A DNA stretch of 51,554 nucleotides from a virus. The stretch is taken from positions 1 to 51,554 of IMG/VR virus record IMGVR_UViG_3300034093_001553; one strand, written 5' to 3'. How positions within the stretch are numbered: position 1 is the first letter of the stretch; each line of letters opens with the position of its first letter. Below, piece after piece: positions 23,990-32,299 of this stretch. The translations under genes and the position numbers were made by a program. The notes below the pieces were generated by a model. It searched no databases and had not been told where the DNA came from. It saw only the letters and a list, made by a program, of their open reading frames with translations.

Positions 23990-24961
23990 TTAATATTTTG
24001 TGTACCATTGATATGCACTATCGATGATTGTCCCAATATCACTGTGTTCTGGTTCCCAACCTAAATCTCTTTTAGCCTTTGATGAATCTGCAATCAATAT
24101 TGCAGGATCGCCAAGGCGTTTAATTCCATAATTAAGAAATGCAAATCCATATTTTTCTCCAACATAGTCTGCAATTTGTTTGTTACTAATACCCTGTGCT
24201 GATCCAAGATTGAATACATGAAATCCAGGATTGTATTCCAGGTAATCAATAACTTTAATGTGTGCCTGTGCTAGATCTAAAACGTGTACATAATCTCTAA
24301 TACAAGTACCATCTGGAGTATTATAGTCGTCTCCGAATATGTTAAATGCTCTGCCTTTGATACTAGATTCTAATGCTCTGGCTATAATATGTGTGCCTCC
24401 AGGTTCCTCGCCTAAATCATTTTCATTAGGCCATGCACCTGCCGCATTGAAGTATCTAAAACAAATACTATTAATATCGTAGGCATTACTGTAATCTCTC
24501 AGCATTGTTTCAACTATTAACTTGGTACGACCGTAGGGACTAATTGGATTAAGTGGATGACTTTCTGGAATAGGTAACTCTTGCGGCTCACCATAGACAC
24601 TGGCACTGCTACTAAAAAGAATTGTAGGCTTCTTTTTAAAATCTTTAATATGATTCAACAGTCTAATTGTTGAGCTAATATTATTTTCATAATACTCGGC
24701 AGGATTGTAGACGCTGGGCTCTACCAAACTTGTTCCTGCACAATGCACAATGATGTCAGGAGATAGATTGCTTATTGCACAAAGCCCAACGTCGCTGGCA
24801 AAATTATTGCAGGTAAATCCATCTAAGCCCTTCATAGTATGATAGCGATAGACACGATCTATTAAGTGAACTTTATTATTGCTATCAGCATATTTAAATG
24901 CTCGTGCAATGTGACTACCTATGTAACCACACCCTCCAGTGACAACTATAGTTTTGCTCAT
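23990..24961 (-). CDS. galE: UDP-glucose 4-epimerase
   Basis: The 323-aa protein is a standard extended short-chain dehydrogenase: NAD-binding TGGCGYIGSH (8-17), SSSASVYG (117-124), and the catalytic Tyr143 and Lys147 in SPYGRTK. The later FNIFGDDYNTPDGTCIRDYVHV segment is a GalE hallmark. It interconverts UDP-glucose and UDP-galactose. Its ATG overlaps the stop of the dehydrogenase gene (ATGA), so the two form a sugar-nucleotide module that probably feeds a surface glycan. Confidence 0.92.
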   Translation of the reverse strand: MSKTIVVTGGCGYIGSHIARAFKYADSNNKVHLIDRVYRYHTMKGLDGFTCNNFASDVGLCAISNLSPDIIVHCAGTSLVEPSVYNPAEYYENNISSTIRLLNHIKDFKKKPTILFSSSASVYGEPQELPIPESHPLNPISPYGRTKLIVETMLRDYSNAYDINSICFRYFNAAGAWPNENDLGEEPGGTHIIARALESSIKGRAFNIFGDDYNTPDGTCIRDYVHVLDLAQAHIKVIDYLEYNPGFHVFNLGSAQGISNKQIADYVGEKYGFAFLNYGIKRLGDPAILIADSSKAKRDLGWEPEHSDIGTIIDSAYQWYTKY

Positions 24962-25761
24962 GACAATCTAAGTAATAAATTCTTCTTTAATGCTGATTCA
25001 AGCACCTGCATAGTAACACCTAAGTCTTTTGACAGAGATAGTAGTGCTTCGGTATCCTTGGGCAAACAATGTCCACCAAATCCAAATGTTCCATCCGGAC
25101 CTGGTACCCGCATATGGCTATCTCCAATCCGGCAATCTAAATTAATCATTGTAGCAATGACATTATAATCCAACCCAGCAGCCTCTGCCACTCTATGAAG
25201 TTCATTCATGAATACAACTTTAGTGGCTAGAAAACTGTTTATAGCATATTTGGTTAAAGCGGCTTCACCGATGTCACAATGTACAATGGTTTTTAGATTC
25301 TGTTGACTAATTTTAGTAAAGCGCTCGGCTTCATTCATATAGGCTTTGATACTACCACCTATGATAGCAAAAGAGCCGTTGAGGTAATCTTGCATAGCCT
25401 TTGAAGCTGTGAGGAATTCGGGTACATGAACTAGGTTTGGGTACTGTTCATTTAACTTTTGATATGCATTTGGAGGAGCCGTGCATTTGCTAATAATAAC
25501 TCCAGTGTATCTAATATTATGTAACCTGGCTAGCACATCTTCAAGAATAGATGTATTACAATTTCCATCATCGTCACGTGGTGTAGGAACACAGACAAAT
25601 ACTGCCTCTGCCCCTGCAAGATCATTGTAGGCAGAGTTGTGACCTTTATCGGGATCTATAATTACCAAGTCTATAAATCTATCGGATAAGGAATTAAGGA
25701 TTGCAGACCCTACATAACCTAATCCAATGATTCCAATTCTAACTTCAGGAAAGGAGTTCAC
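24958..25761 (-). CDS. UDP-glucose 6-dehydrogenase-like, short
   Basis: The 267-aa protein has the NAD-binding GLGYVGSA (13-20), VFVCVPTP (54-61) and the catalytic cysteine Cys232 in GFGGHCLPKDT. These define the UDP-glucose/GDP-mannose dehydrogenase family, which makes UDP-glucuronate. Usual length is about 390 aa; here the C-terminal UDP-binding domain is missing, so it may be a minimal form or need a partner. The start is a GTG. It overlaps the upstream gene by 17 bp. Confidence 0.82.
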   Translation of the reverse strand: MNSFPEVRIGIIGLGYVGSAILNSLSDRFIDLVIIDPDKGHNSAYNDLAGAEAVFVCVPTPRDDDGNCNTSILEDVLARLHNIRYTGVIISKCTAPPNAYQKLNEQYPNLVHVPEFLTASKAMQDYLNGSFAIIGGSIKAYMNEAERFTKISQQNLKTIVHCDIGEAALTKYAINSFLATKVVFMNELHRVAEAAGLDYNVIATMINLDCRIGDSHMRVPGPDGTFGFGGHCLPKDTEALLSLSKDLGVTMQVLESALKKNLLLRLS

Positions 25762-26347
25762 GCTCTATAATCTCTTTAACAACTTCAGTGTCCATCCAGC
25801 TCACTTCTGATCCTTCACCCCAACTGGGTTTCATTGTTTGTTGAAAGTGATTTGCTTTTTCAACAGCTTCTTCAAGAGAATTTGCTCCGACATCGAAGGT
25901 ATATCTAACATCAAGTTTTACAGTATATTGTTTCATAGTGGCCTCATTGGTCTGGTTGGTAGAGAAATATTCTTTAAAGTCTATAACAGGTAGATTAGTA
26001 TAATCAAGATTTATAATGTTTTCAATGTATTCAAGCATCAATTCTTCAGTGAGTACATTGGTATATGTAACATCATCCCAGGCAATGTTCCAATCCTCGC
26101 CCAATTCCTTACAGTAGAAGTCTTTATACTCTGGGTGAATCCATTGGAATGCCAGTGGTTGTCCGGGGACCTCTGCACCTAGGTACACTACTTCATTGGT
26201 ATCATTGTCATAGACGCAATGTCCGCATGGTCGATCATTTTGATCTTTGAAAGTAATGTGTGACGAATCACTGAAAGTTTTAAAACCCCAGTTATCACCT
26301 GTGGTAAATTTGTGACCAATGACTTCGAGTACTGATTTAAGATTCAT
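25745..26347 (-). CDS. hypothetical protein, paralogue of 13970 gene, 200 aa
   Basis: The first 125 residues (MNLKSVLEVIGHKFTTGDNWGF, and AWDDVTYTNV) match the N-terminal domain of the 177-aa protein at 13970-14503. The C-terminal 65 residues (QYTVKLDVRYTFDVGANSLEEAVEKA) form a ferredoxin-like beta-alpha-beta unit in place of that protein's helix-ribbon tail. Function unknown; a shared domain with exchanged tails suggests a modular family. Confidence 0.65.
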   Translation of the reverse strand: MNLKSVLEVIGHKFTTGDNWGFKTFSDSSHITFKDQNDRPCGHCVYDNDTNEVVYLGAEVPGQPLAFQWIHPEYKDFYCKELGEDWNIAWDDVTYTNVLTEELMLEYIENIINLDYTNLPVIDFKEYFSTNQTNEATMKQYTVKLDVRYTFDVGANSLEEAVEKANHFQQTMKPSWGEGSEVSWMDTEVVKEIIERELLS

Positions 26348-26571
26348 TTAGTTAGCCCTGCAAAAATAAGTTCACGCTCTGTAACACTGGCCACGGGTTG
26401 TAGCCATCCATTTTTTATAGCTTCCATAATCATTAATTTATATTGCCTCGGACAATCATTGCTGATTTCAAATCCTGCTCGAGGGGTAATAGTTATTCCG
26501 TCTTGAATTGTAAAATTAGGATCTTCTTGCCTAATAGTATGTACTTGACTGCGGTAAAAAGTGTAGCTCAT
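26344..26571 (-). CDS. hypothetical protein, 75 aa, leaderless start
   Basis: Small soluble protein (ITPRAGFEISNDCPRQYKLM and NGWLQPVASV). The ATG is six bases after a TATACT box, so the mRNA should be leaderless. ATGA overlap with the 200-aa gene makes it the first gene of a four-gene unit that may continue through the dehydrogenase and galE. Confidence 0.7.
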   Translation of the reverse strand: MSYTFYRSQVHTIRQEDPNFTIQDGITITPRAGFEISNDCPRQYKLMIMEAIKNGWLQPVASVTERELIFAGLTK

Positions 26572-26577
26572 TCTACT

Positions 26578-26606
26578 AGTATAGCAGAATATTCAGCGGT
26601 TGTCAA
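26578..26606 (-). promoter_or_regulatory. sigma70 promoter, leaderless type
   Basis: Minus strand: TTGACA (26606-26601), 17-bp spacer, TATACT (26583-26578), six bases, ATG at 26571. Confidence 0.82.
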
Positions 26607-27341
26607 CTACCAGTTAATCCAATCTTTGTTTCTGTAAGGCTTACCAGTTTCGGCTGCTGGAAGATATCGGACAACTTTCTTTTTGACCCGCTGTAGGATT
26701 GGATGGTTGTGGTCGTTCTCAAATGCTTTGAGATACATACGCCAAGAGTTATGGCGTCTTTTCTTGCTCTTTTGATTTTCGTTGAGATAGTCAACTACCG
26801 TTTTCTTATCTTTATCAAACTTGTCCATAAGTTCACAGGCAATGTTAAATCCGTAGGCATCTATTTCATCTGAGCAACCTAAATACTCTTGTTCTTCTCT
26901 AATTTCACTTTTTTCAGCATTGCTGGCGTAATCTGGAAGTTGTTTAAAGTTCCTTCTTCTAAACTGGCGCATGTGGATAATTTCATGTAGCAGAGTGTCT
27001 GCTATAGTTGTACACATGCTGGCAAATCTTTTAGGAGTTAAATTTATTATCTTTTCATCAGCACGATATTGGAATAACACTTCAATACACTTTTTGTAAT
27101 CTTCATCGTATGCGCTGTGATAGCATCCACCTACATATACAAACCCTTGTTCTACTTTTGGACTGAATGCTTTACGCACTCTAACGGGCAGGTGTTTTTT
27201 TAATAATGTAGTTACTTTTTTATGGAATTGATCAACTGTTAGTGGTTTCTTTACTATTTCAGGTGCCAAGGTATGTATCAGCGTGATTATGCTGTTTCGA
27301 TTTAACACAGACCAGTCGAAGTTTTCTGTTGAAGTAGCCAT
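26607..27341 (-). CDS. HExxH zinc metallopeptidase-like protein
   Basis: The 244-aa protein carries HEIIH (119-123) in a helix, followed by MRQ and, downstream, SDEIDAYGFNIA with an acid that could be the third ligand. It is a zincin; the overall pattern is closest to SprT-like or phage minimal metallopeptidases. A second protein with HEMVHVRQ lies at 47893-48291. Target unknown. A 74-base gap separates it from the desaturase operon; no strong terminator is visible there. Confidence 0.7.
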   Translation of the reverse strand: MATSTENFDWSVLNRNSIITLIHTLAPEIVKKPLTVDQFHKKVTTLLKKHLPVRVRKAFSPKVEQGFVYVGGCYHSAYDEDYKKCIEVLFQYRADEKIINLTPKRFASMCTTIADTLLHEIIHMRQFRRRNFKQLPDYASNAEKSEIREEQEYLGCSDEIDAYGFNIACELMDKFDKDKKTVVDYLNENQKSKKRRHNSWRMYLKAFENDHNHPILQRVKKKVVRYLPAAETGKPYRNKDWINW

Positions 27342-27415
27342 TTTCCATCCAGAGTATACTAGTAATTATCACCTGTATGCTTCTATTATATACTGCTTTA
27401 ATAAAAAAATGTATT

Positions 27416-28234
27416 TTATTTTACTCTGTATTTTTTAAAATTATCAAAATTTAAAGTTAATATGCTCAAAATACCTATTATTATTCCCGGAATATCAATT
27501 TCCCACCACTTGTTACCCATATACCAAGAATTTGGAATCTTATGATGATTTTGGTGCCAGCCGTCAAACGCAAAATATCCCCAGAATAAGTTATTATTAG
27601 ATTCGTCGTTGAGCTGTACTGTTCTATAATTTCCTAAATTGTCATGCGGACCGTGAAGTTTAGAATTTAAATAGTTTTTTATTAAAACAACAAGGGCTAT
27701 CCCTGGCATCCAAATTGTCAAAAACCATTCTACAGAAGTTAACATAATTATAAGAAACCATGTACTAACAATTATAAAAAGACCACATTTACTAAAAAAT
27801 ATTTGAACCTTGTCATTGAGCAAGTCATACGCATATTTTAAACTAAAATTATGATAAGGGTACAGAAATTGTATCTTCCATCTATTTAAATATAATGGAG
27901 AATGTGGGTCTAATTCAGTGTCCGCAAATTTATGATGCAATCTATGTTGTGCAGAGAATACAATAGAATTGCCTAATAGACTTTGATTAGCAATCCATAG
28001 TCCTATTATGTCAAGCCATTTCGGTGCGTTCCACGCTTTATGAGCAAATCTTCTATGATGAAATATTTGTTCTGCACACCCTACTAGATAATATACACTA
28101 AAAATTTTCCAGTATTCTGTCCAAGGTAGAGTTATAAGAGCGTATACTAAACAAATATAGGAGAATATAGATGCAATTAATACTATAGGTCTATGAAAAT
28201 TTATGAAATTTTCAATTTTTTTAAATTGGTTCAT
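27416..28234 (-). CDS. membrane fatty-acid desaturase 9 of 9
   Basis: Last gene of the operon (numbered in order of transcription), 272 aa. It has the three histidine boxes of acyl-CoA/acyl-ACP Delta9-type desaturases: HRRFAH (60-65, preceded by an extra His59), HRLHH (97-101) and HQNHH (227-231), with FADTELDPHSP after box 2 and KWWEIDIPG after box 3, and four membrane segments. The family binds two irons and inserts double bonds (or acetylenic bonds) with O2 and electrons from a ferredoxin-type donor. It starts on the last base of the aminotransferase stop. It lacks the GEG usually found before box 3 (FDG here). Confidence 0.9.
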   Translation of the reverse strand: MNQFKKIENFINFHRPIVLIASIFSYICLVYALITLPWTEYWKIFSVYYLVGCAEQIFHHRRFAHKAWNAPKWLDIIGLWIANQSLLGNSIVFSAQHRLHHKFADTELDPHSPLYLNRWKIQFLYPYHNFSLKYAYDLLNDKVQIFFSKCGLFIIVSTWFLIIMLTSVEWFLTIWMPGIALVVLIKNYLNSKLHGPHDNLGNYRTVQLNDESNNNLFWGYFAFDGWHQNHHKIPNSWYMGNKWWEIDIPGIIIGILSILTLNFDNFKKYRVK

Positions 28235-29055
28235 TATAGGAAATTAGTAATACAAATTCTATTTACATTACCTTTCTTAAAGAAGTTGTATATCGGGTCA
28301 GAAGTAGTAGCCAAATAAATTACATCAGACGGAGTTAGTCCATGTGTTTTACAAAATAATTCCTGTTGATGTTTATGTTTTTTATGTAGATAATCTAAAC
28401 TGAAACTTTTAAATAATTCCATTGTTAATTTTAAATTATTGCTATTAAAATAAAAGTTTCTTAACAAACCCCCTAGTGGTATAGACGGCGTTCTTCTAAA
28501 AACATAACCAATCCTAAGTTCCGATAATCCAAACATTTTGCTTAAACCAACATATACTGAATTAATATTTTCATTTACTTCTATTTTTTCTACATGGCAT
28601 GATCCTATGTATGCACAGTCTAATGCAATGTCTTGATGAGTGTTTATTATTTCATTCCAATTGCTGATATAATTTCCATCTATGCTGCTTGGGTTTGACA
28701 CATATAAGATATCCCCATCATTATAATTTACATTTTTAGGTAGATTTAATTGTAACCAATCGTATTCGCCTTCGAATACTTTTATTGACTTATTTCTGCA
28801 CTCCACTGCTAGAGTAGTTAATCCCTCAGTAATTCCGTTAATTGGATACATAAAAGGAAACTCTGTTAAGTCTATTATCGGGGACATATACTTAACTATT
28901 AATTCTTTTGTGTTTCTAAGTAGTTGTTGTTTAGTGTCTATATTTTCCTCAGCAGAATAATTTTTTAAAATAAATTCTTGTGCAAACTGTTTTATATCCT
29001 CATCGAGATATGCTGTTATTTTTCTGCTTTTAGGTAATTGATCAATTAGTGTCAT
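28234..29055 (-). CDS. PLP-dependent class I/II aminotransferase-like, short
   Basis: A 273-aa fold-type-I PLP enzyme. It has NGITEGL (73-79), NPSSIDG (121-127), DCAY (146-149) and the PLP lysine Lys173 in GLSKMFGLSELRIGY, with the conserved Arg181. The catalytic core is therefore intact, but the protein is about 100 residues shorter than typical class I/II enzymes and has a reduced C-terminal small domain. In this operon it could put an amino group on the product or condense an acyl thioester with an amino acid. It overlaps its neighbours by ATGA and by one base, between desaturases 8 and 9. Confidence 0.82.
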   Translation of the reverse strand: MTLIDQLPKSRKITAYLDEDIKQFAQEFILKNYSAEENIDTKQQLLRNTKELIVKYMSPIIDLTEFPFMYPINGITEGLTTLAVECRNKSIKVFEGEYDWLQLNLPKNVNYNDGDILYVSNPSSIDGNYISNWNEIINTHQDIALDCAYIGSCHVEKIEVNENINSVYVGLSKMFGLSELRIGYVFRRTPSIPLGGLLRNFYFNSNNLKLTMELFKSFSLDYLHKKHKHQQELFCKTHGLTPSDVIYLATTSDPIYNFFKKGNVNRICITNFL

Positions 29056-29777
29056 TTAGCTAATCTTAAAAATTTGCATAAGGGTTTTAAAAATTTTCCA
29101 GGATCAGAATCGCTATTTTTCCAAGGGTGGTCATGATGATTTTTATGATAGTCTGCTAGAGAAAACCATGCCCATATAAAGTTATTATAAGGCCTTTTCT
29201 TTATAGGGTCATGTTCAAGGATTGAATTAGAAGTTTGTTCAATGACAAATATTAATCCTGATGCCATAATTAATCCCAGTGCTACGTCTATTGAAATTAA
29301 AGATATAGCTAGTATTGTACCCCATATTATGTAAGTCTTATTTCTATATAGAAAATAAAAAAATCTATAATCATCTTCTGGATAGTCTTTAATTAACGAT
29401 CGATATTTAAGCATAGTGTTATCTACGTTATATACCCACCCCATAAAACATCGAATTACTCCATTAGCCGGACCAAAATAATCTTTTTCTGTATCAGAAT
29501 AGCGGTGATGATATCTATGGCTTAGTGTCCATCCTAATATATCTCCTCTAAGAGCAAATAGGAATATAAATCCAATAACGTTTTCTCCAAGTTTTGTGAA
29601 GTTAAGTTGTTTATGGACTATTCCTCTATGAGCTAGATTAAATGCAAATAGATAGCTTAGAATGTAAAAAAATATACATGACGCAATAGTTAGTTGCGAA
29701 ATATCTACAAATATGGGAGACAATATTGTTATTAGCAATATTGGGACTATAACCAAGAACTTATATAAGTTCCCCAT
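29052..29777 (-). CDS. membrane fatty-acid desaturase 8 of 9
   Basis: 241 aa, with histidine boxes HRGIVH (50-55), HRYHH (87-91) and HKNHH (211-215). The usual DPHSP after box 2 is changed to DYFGP, and ADY replaces GEG before box 3, so it is the most divergent of the nine and may do something other than simple desaturation. Four membrane segments are visible. It starts one base after the ACP stop and overlaps the aminotransferase gene by ATGA. Confidence 0.85.
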   Translation of the reverse strand: MGNLYKFLVIVPILLITILSPIFVDISQLTIASCIFFYILSYLFAFNLAHRGIVHKQLNFTKLGENVIGFIFLFALRGDILGWTLSHRYHHRYSDTEKDYFGPANGVIRCFMGWVYNVDNTMLKYRSLIKDYPEDDYRFFYFLYRNKTYIIWGTILAISLISIDVALGLIMASGLIFVIEQTSNSILEHDPIKKRPYNNFIWAWFSLADYHKNHHDHPWKNSDSDPGKFLKPLCKFLRLAK

Positions 29778-29778
29778 T

Positions 29779-30021
29779 TTATTTTTTTATTAATTCGGAG
29801 ACAGCTTCAGCTAACCCGCCTAGAGTTCTAACTCCGTCTAATCTATCTTCCGGGATAAGAATTTTAAATTCATCCTCAATGAGCATTACTATTTCCATTG
29901 CGTCTAAACTATCTCCGCCGAGGTCGTCTATAATATGAGTGGTTCCGCTCATTTCAATTTTTGATTTCTTGAAATGTTTTTTGGCAATGCCAACTACTTT
30001 ATTTAAAATTTCTGTTTCCAT
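29779..30021 (-). CDS. acyl carrier protein
   Basis: The 80-aa protein is a typical ACP: acidic, four helices, and the phosphopantetheine attachment serine Ser38 in DLGGDSLDAMEIVMLIED. Such a domain carries growing or modified acyl chains as thioesters. It is encoded inside the desaturase operon and overlaps desaturase 7 by 23 bp, which suggests that the desaturases and ketosynthase act on chains bound to this ACP. A holo-ACP synthase gene is at 40304-40600. Confidence 0.95.
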   Translation of the reverse strand: METEILNKVVGIAKKHFKKSKIEMSGTTHIIDDLGGDSLDAMEIVMLIEDEFKILIPEDRLDGVRTLGGLAEAVSELIKK

Positions 30022-30787
30022 GTCTAATATCCTTTGAAATAAGTTTTCCTAATAATCCTTCTAAATCTAATTCCCACCATTTGTTGGTTAAAATTAGCTT
30101 TGCAGGATCTGCATGATGATTATTATGCCACCCAAATCCTAGAGTAATAATACCTAATACTATATTATTTTGACTAGATTCGTCTGTGTCGTAATTCCTG
30201 TAATTTCCTGGAAAGTTATTCAAATGTAAAATACTATTTACAGTTCCTAACCTTACATGCTCGATGATATATGCAATCAGGTATCCATATAGTATATCTA
30301 AATTTATTAGATAAAGCAACCCCATAAAGATTAAATTTATAAAGATGAAATGTTTGGTTGTAAAATTAATTGCATTATCTTTTGATGCTTTGGCAAAATT
30401 AACTATACTGGCTCGATCTTCAAAAATGCTTTCTATTCTTTTTTTATTTAAACTCCAGAAATAGAATGCTTGTAAGAAACCATTTTTAGGACTATGTATG
30501 TCTCCGGCAGTATCAGTGTGCCTGTGGTGGTGCCTGTGTTGTACCTGCCAATATACAGTACTACTATATGCGCTAATGGTTGTCCAAAATGCTAAGATCC
30601 AGTGTACAGGTCTACTTACGCTGAATTGATTATGTGCAAAGTATCTATGGCCTGCCGTGCCATTTCCGAATGCAATTAACAACCACATTAAAAATATGAA
30701 TAGTTTTTCTTCTATTAAAAATGCCGACACTACTCCTAATATAGTAAGTGTTACATTAAAAACGATATATTGTAGAGTCTTTTCCAT
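29999..30787 (-). CDS. membrane fatty-acid desaturase 7 of 9
   Basis: 262 aa, with boxes HRYFAH (47-52), HRHHH (84-88; extra His) and HNNHH (221-225), TDTAGDIHSP after box 2 and NKWWELDLEG after box 3. Box 1 also lies in a GHRYFAH context typical of acyl desaturases. It overlaps desaturase 6 by 32 bp and the ACP gene by 23 bp. Confidence 0.92.
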   Translation of the reverse strand: MEKTLQYIVFNVTLTILGVVSAFLIEEKLFIFLMWLLIAFGNGTAGHRYFAHNQFSVSRPVHWILAFWTTISAYSSTVYWQVQHRHHHRHTDTAGDIHSPKNGFLQAFYFWSLNKKRIESIFEDRASIVNFAKASKDNAINFTTKHFIFINLIFMGLLYLINLDILYGYLIAYIIEHVRLGTVNSILHLNNFPGNYRNYDTDESSQNNIVLGIITLGFGWHNNHHADPAKLILTNKWWELDLEGLLGKLISKDIRHGNRNFK

Positions 30788-31568
30788 CTTTAACTATAAA
30801 AAATTTATCAACAAACCATGCACATATATCAAATTCACCTTTATTAAAGGCTTGATTATACTTGGTAGGATCGTGATGATGATTGTTATGATACCCTTCT
30901 CCCAGGCTTCCCCAAGCCATAAAATGATTGTTGTGACTGTTATCGGGAGTATTGTAAGTCCTATAACTTCCAGGAATTTTTAAATGGTCCAATCCTACAA
31001 CTGCTAAATTTGCCGCAAGGTGATAATGGCCGGCAGGTAATAAAAAGCCGAATAAAAATAACTTCCAATCTATTAGAAGTGTTACAATTGCAATAACATA
31101 CCAAAATTTAAAATAATGGCGTTCAATGAATATCAGCGTAGGATCCTTCATTAAATCCTTAACACGGAATTCAACACCTTTTTTTGCAAACCATTTATAT
31201 CCTCTAAATTCCCACGCACCTGTAATAGTATGCCAGAAACTAGTAACTGGGCTATGTGTATCTTTTTCAGTATCTGCAAACAAGTGATGATGCCGATGGT
31301 TCATTGCATAAACTATAGGACTCTTGGATGCTAACAAAATTGTCCAGTAAGAAAGCAGTTTATGTTTAAACAGTGTTGTCTGAAAACTTCTGTGAGTAAA
31401 ATATCTATGAAAGGCAATATTGTTTCCAATTACTTTATTAAATTGTGCTATAAAATATGAAACCCAAAATAATGTCCAATCGTTTATTGATATGCAATAC
31501 CATATGCTAAATGGAATACTCAACCAAGCGGCTGAAAGTAATATTCTATGTTTCCATTCTGTTTTCAT
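30756..31568 (-). CDS. membrane fatty-acid desaturase 6 of 9
   Basis: 270 aa, with boxes HRYFTH (54-59), HRHHH (91-95) and HNNHH (227-231) in GEGYHNNHH, and ADTEKDTHSP after box 2. Four to five membrane segments. ATGA overlap with desaturase 5. All residues expected for di-iron binding are present, so it should be active. Confidence 0.92.
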   Translation of the reverse strand: MKTEWKHRILLSAAWLSIPFSIWYCISINDWTLFWVSYFIAQFNKVIGNNIAFHRYFTHRSFQTTLFKHKLLSYWTILLASKSPIVYAMNHRHHHLFADTEKDTHSPVTSFWHTITGAWEFRGYKWFAKKGVEFRVKDLMKDPTLIFIERHYFKFWYVIAIVTLLIDWKLFLFGFLLPAGHYHLAANLAVVGLDHLKIPGSYRTYNTPDNSHNNHFMAWGSLGEGYHNNHHHDPTKYNQAFNKGEFDICAWFVDKFFIVKDGKDSTIYRF

Positions 31569-32299
31569 TTTTTTAGAAGTTTAATAATTTGGTAAGATGG
31601 ATCAACTTCAGTCCATTTGTTTTTAAGATTTGCATTGCCTGGATTTATATGATGATTCTTATGGAGGGTACTTCCTCCGGATAAAAATGCCAACCACGTT
31701 ATATTTATAGCAGTATATTCTCCATCTACTTTTTTATGTAGCAGTGAATTAATTAACATCTCTGAATGGAATGTTAAGATCATAGCAGCCAACAACGACA
31801 TTCCAATAGATGGACTGATAAGAAATACCAATACTAATGATGCAAGTACAAAGTGTTTACATAGTTTTTCTATCTTGATTAATTGAGTATCTTTTAAGTA
31901 ATCTCTTATAACAAAAACAGGAACATCCATGGGTTTCAATAACCATCCAAAATATGAAACATAAAATCCCTTACTGGGAGAGTGTGGGTCTAGTGTAGTG
32001 TCACTGTGAGCATGATGGTATCTGTGTATCCTAGACCAAGTAATAGGACCACCCATTAACCCAAAACATCCTATTACTGCCAATGCATACTTTATGTATC
32101 TGTTCTTTGGTTCCCAAGTCTTGTGTGAAAACAGTTTGTGAAATCCTGCTTGTATGCCTGCCCAATATATTAGTATATAGAATATTAAAAAATAAAAAAT
32201 ATTAATACCAATAAAAGGCAATAGTATTAAAAATAAAATCTGTAATGGAAGATTGAATTTAAGATAATATGATCTAGATACATCTGCTAAAGAGTTCAT
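31565..32299 (-). CDS. membrane fatty-acid desaturase 5 of 9 (variant box 1)
   Basis: 244 aa, with boxes HKLFSH (54-59), HRYHH (92-96) and HKNHH (213-217). The usual Arg of box 1 is Lys, and GGSTLHKNHH replaces GEGxHNNHH, so it belongs to a divergent subgroup with desaturase 8 (both HKNHH). The histidine ligands are all kept. ATGA overlaps on both sides. Confidence 0.88.
   Translation of the reverse strand: MNSLADVSRSYYLKFNLPLQILFLILLPFIGINIFYFLIFYILIYWAGIQAGFHKLFSHKTWEPKNRYIKYALAVIGCFGLMGGPITWSRIHRYHHAHSDTTLDPHSPSKGFYVSYFGWLLKPMDVPVFVIRDYLKDTQLIKIEKLCKHFVLASLVLVFLISPSIGMSLLAAMILTFHSEMLINSLLHKKVDGEYTAINITWLAFLSGGSTLHKNHHINPGNANLKNKWTEVDPSYQIIKLLKK

Noticed and set aside
27342-27415. Terminator of the desaturase operon
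   Set aside because: The gap has a run of T residues on the minus strand but no convincing stem before it.
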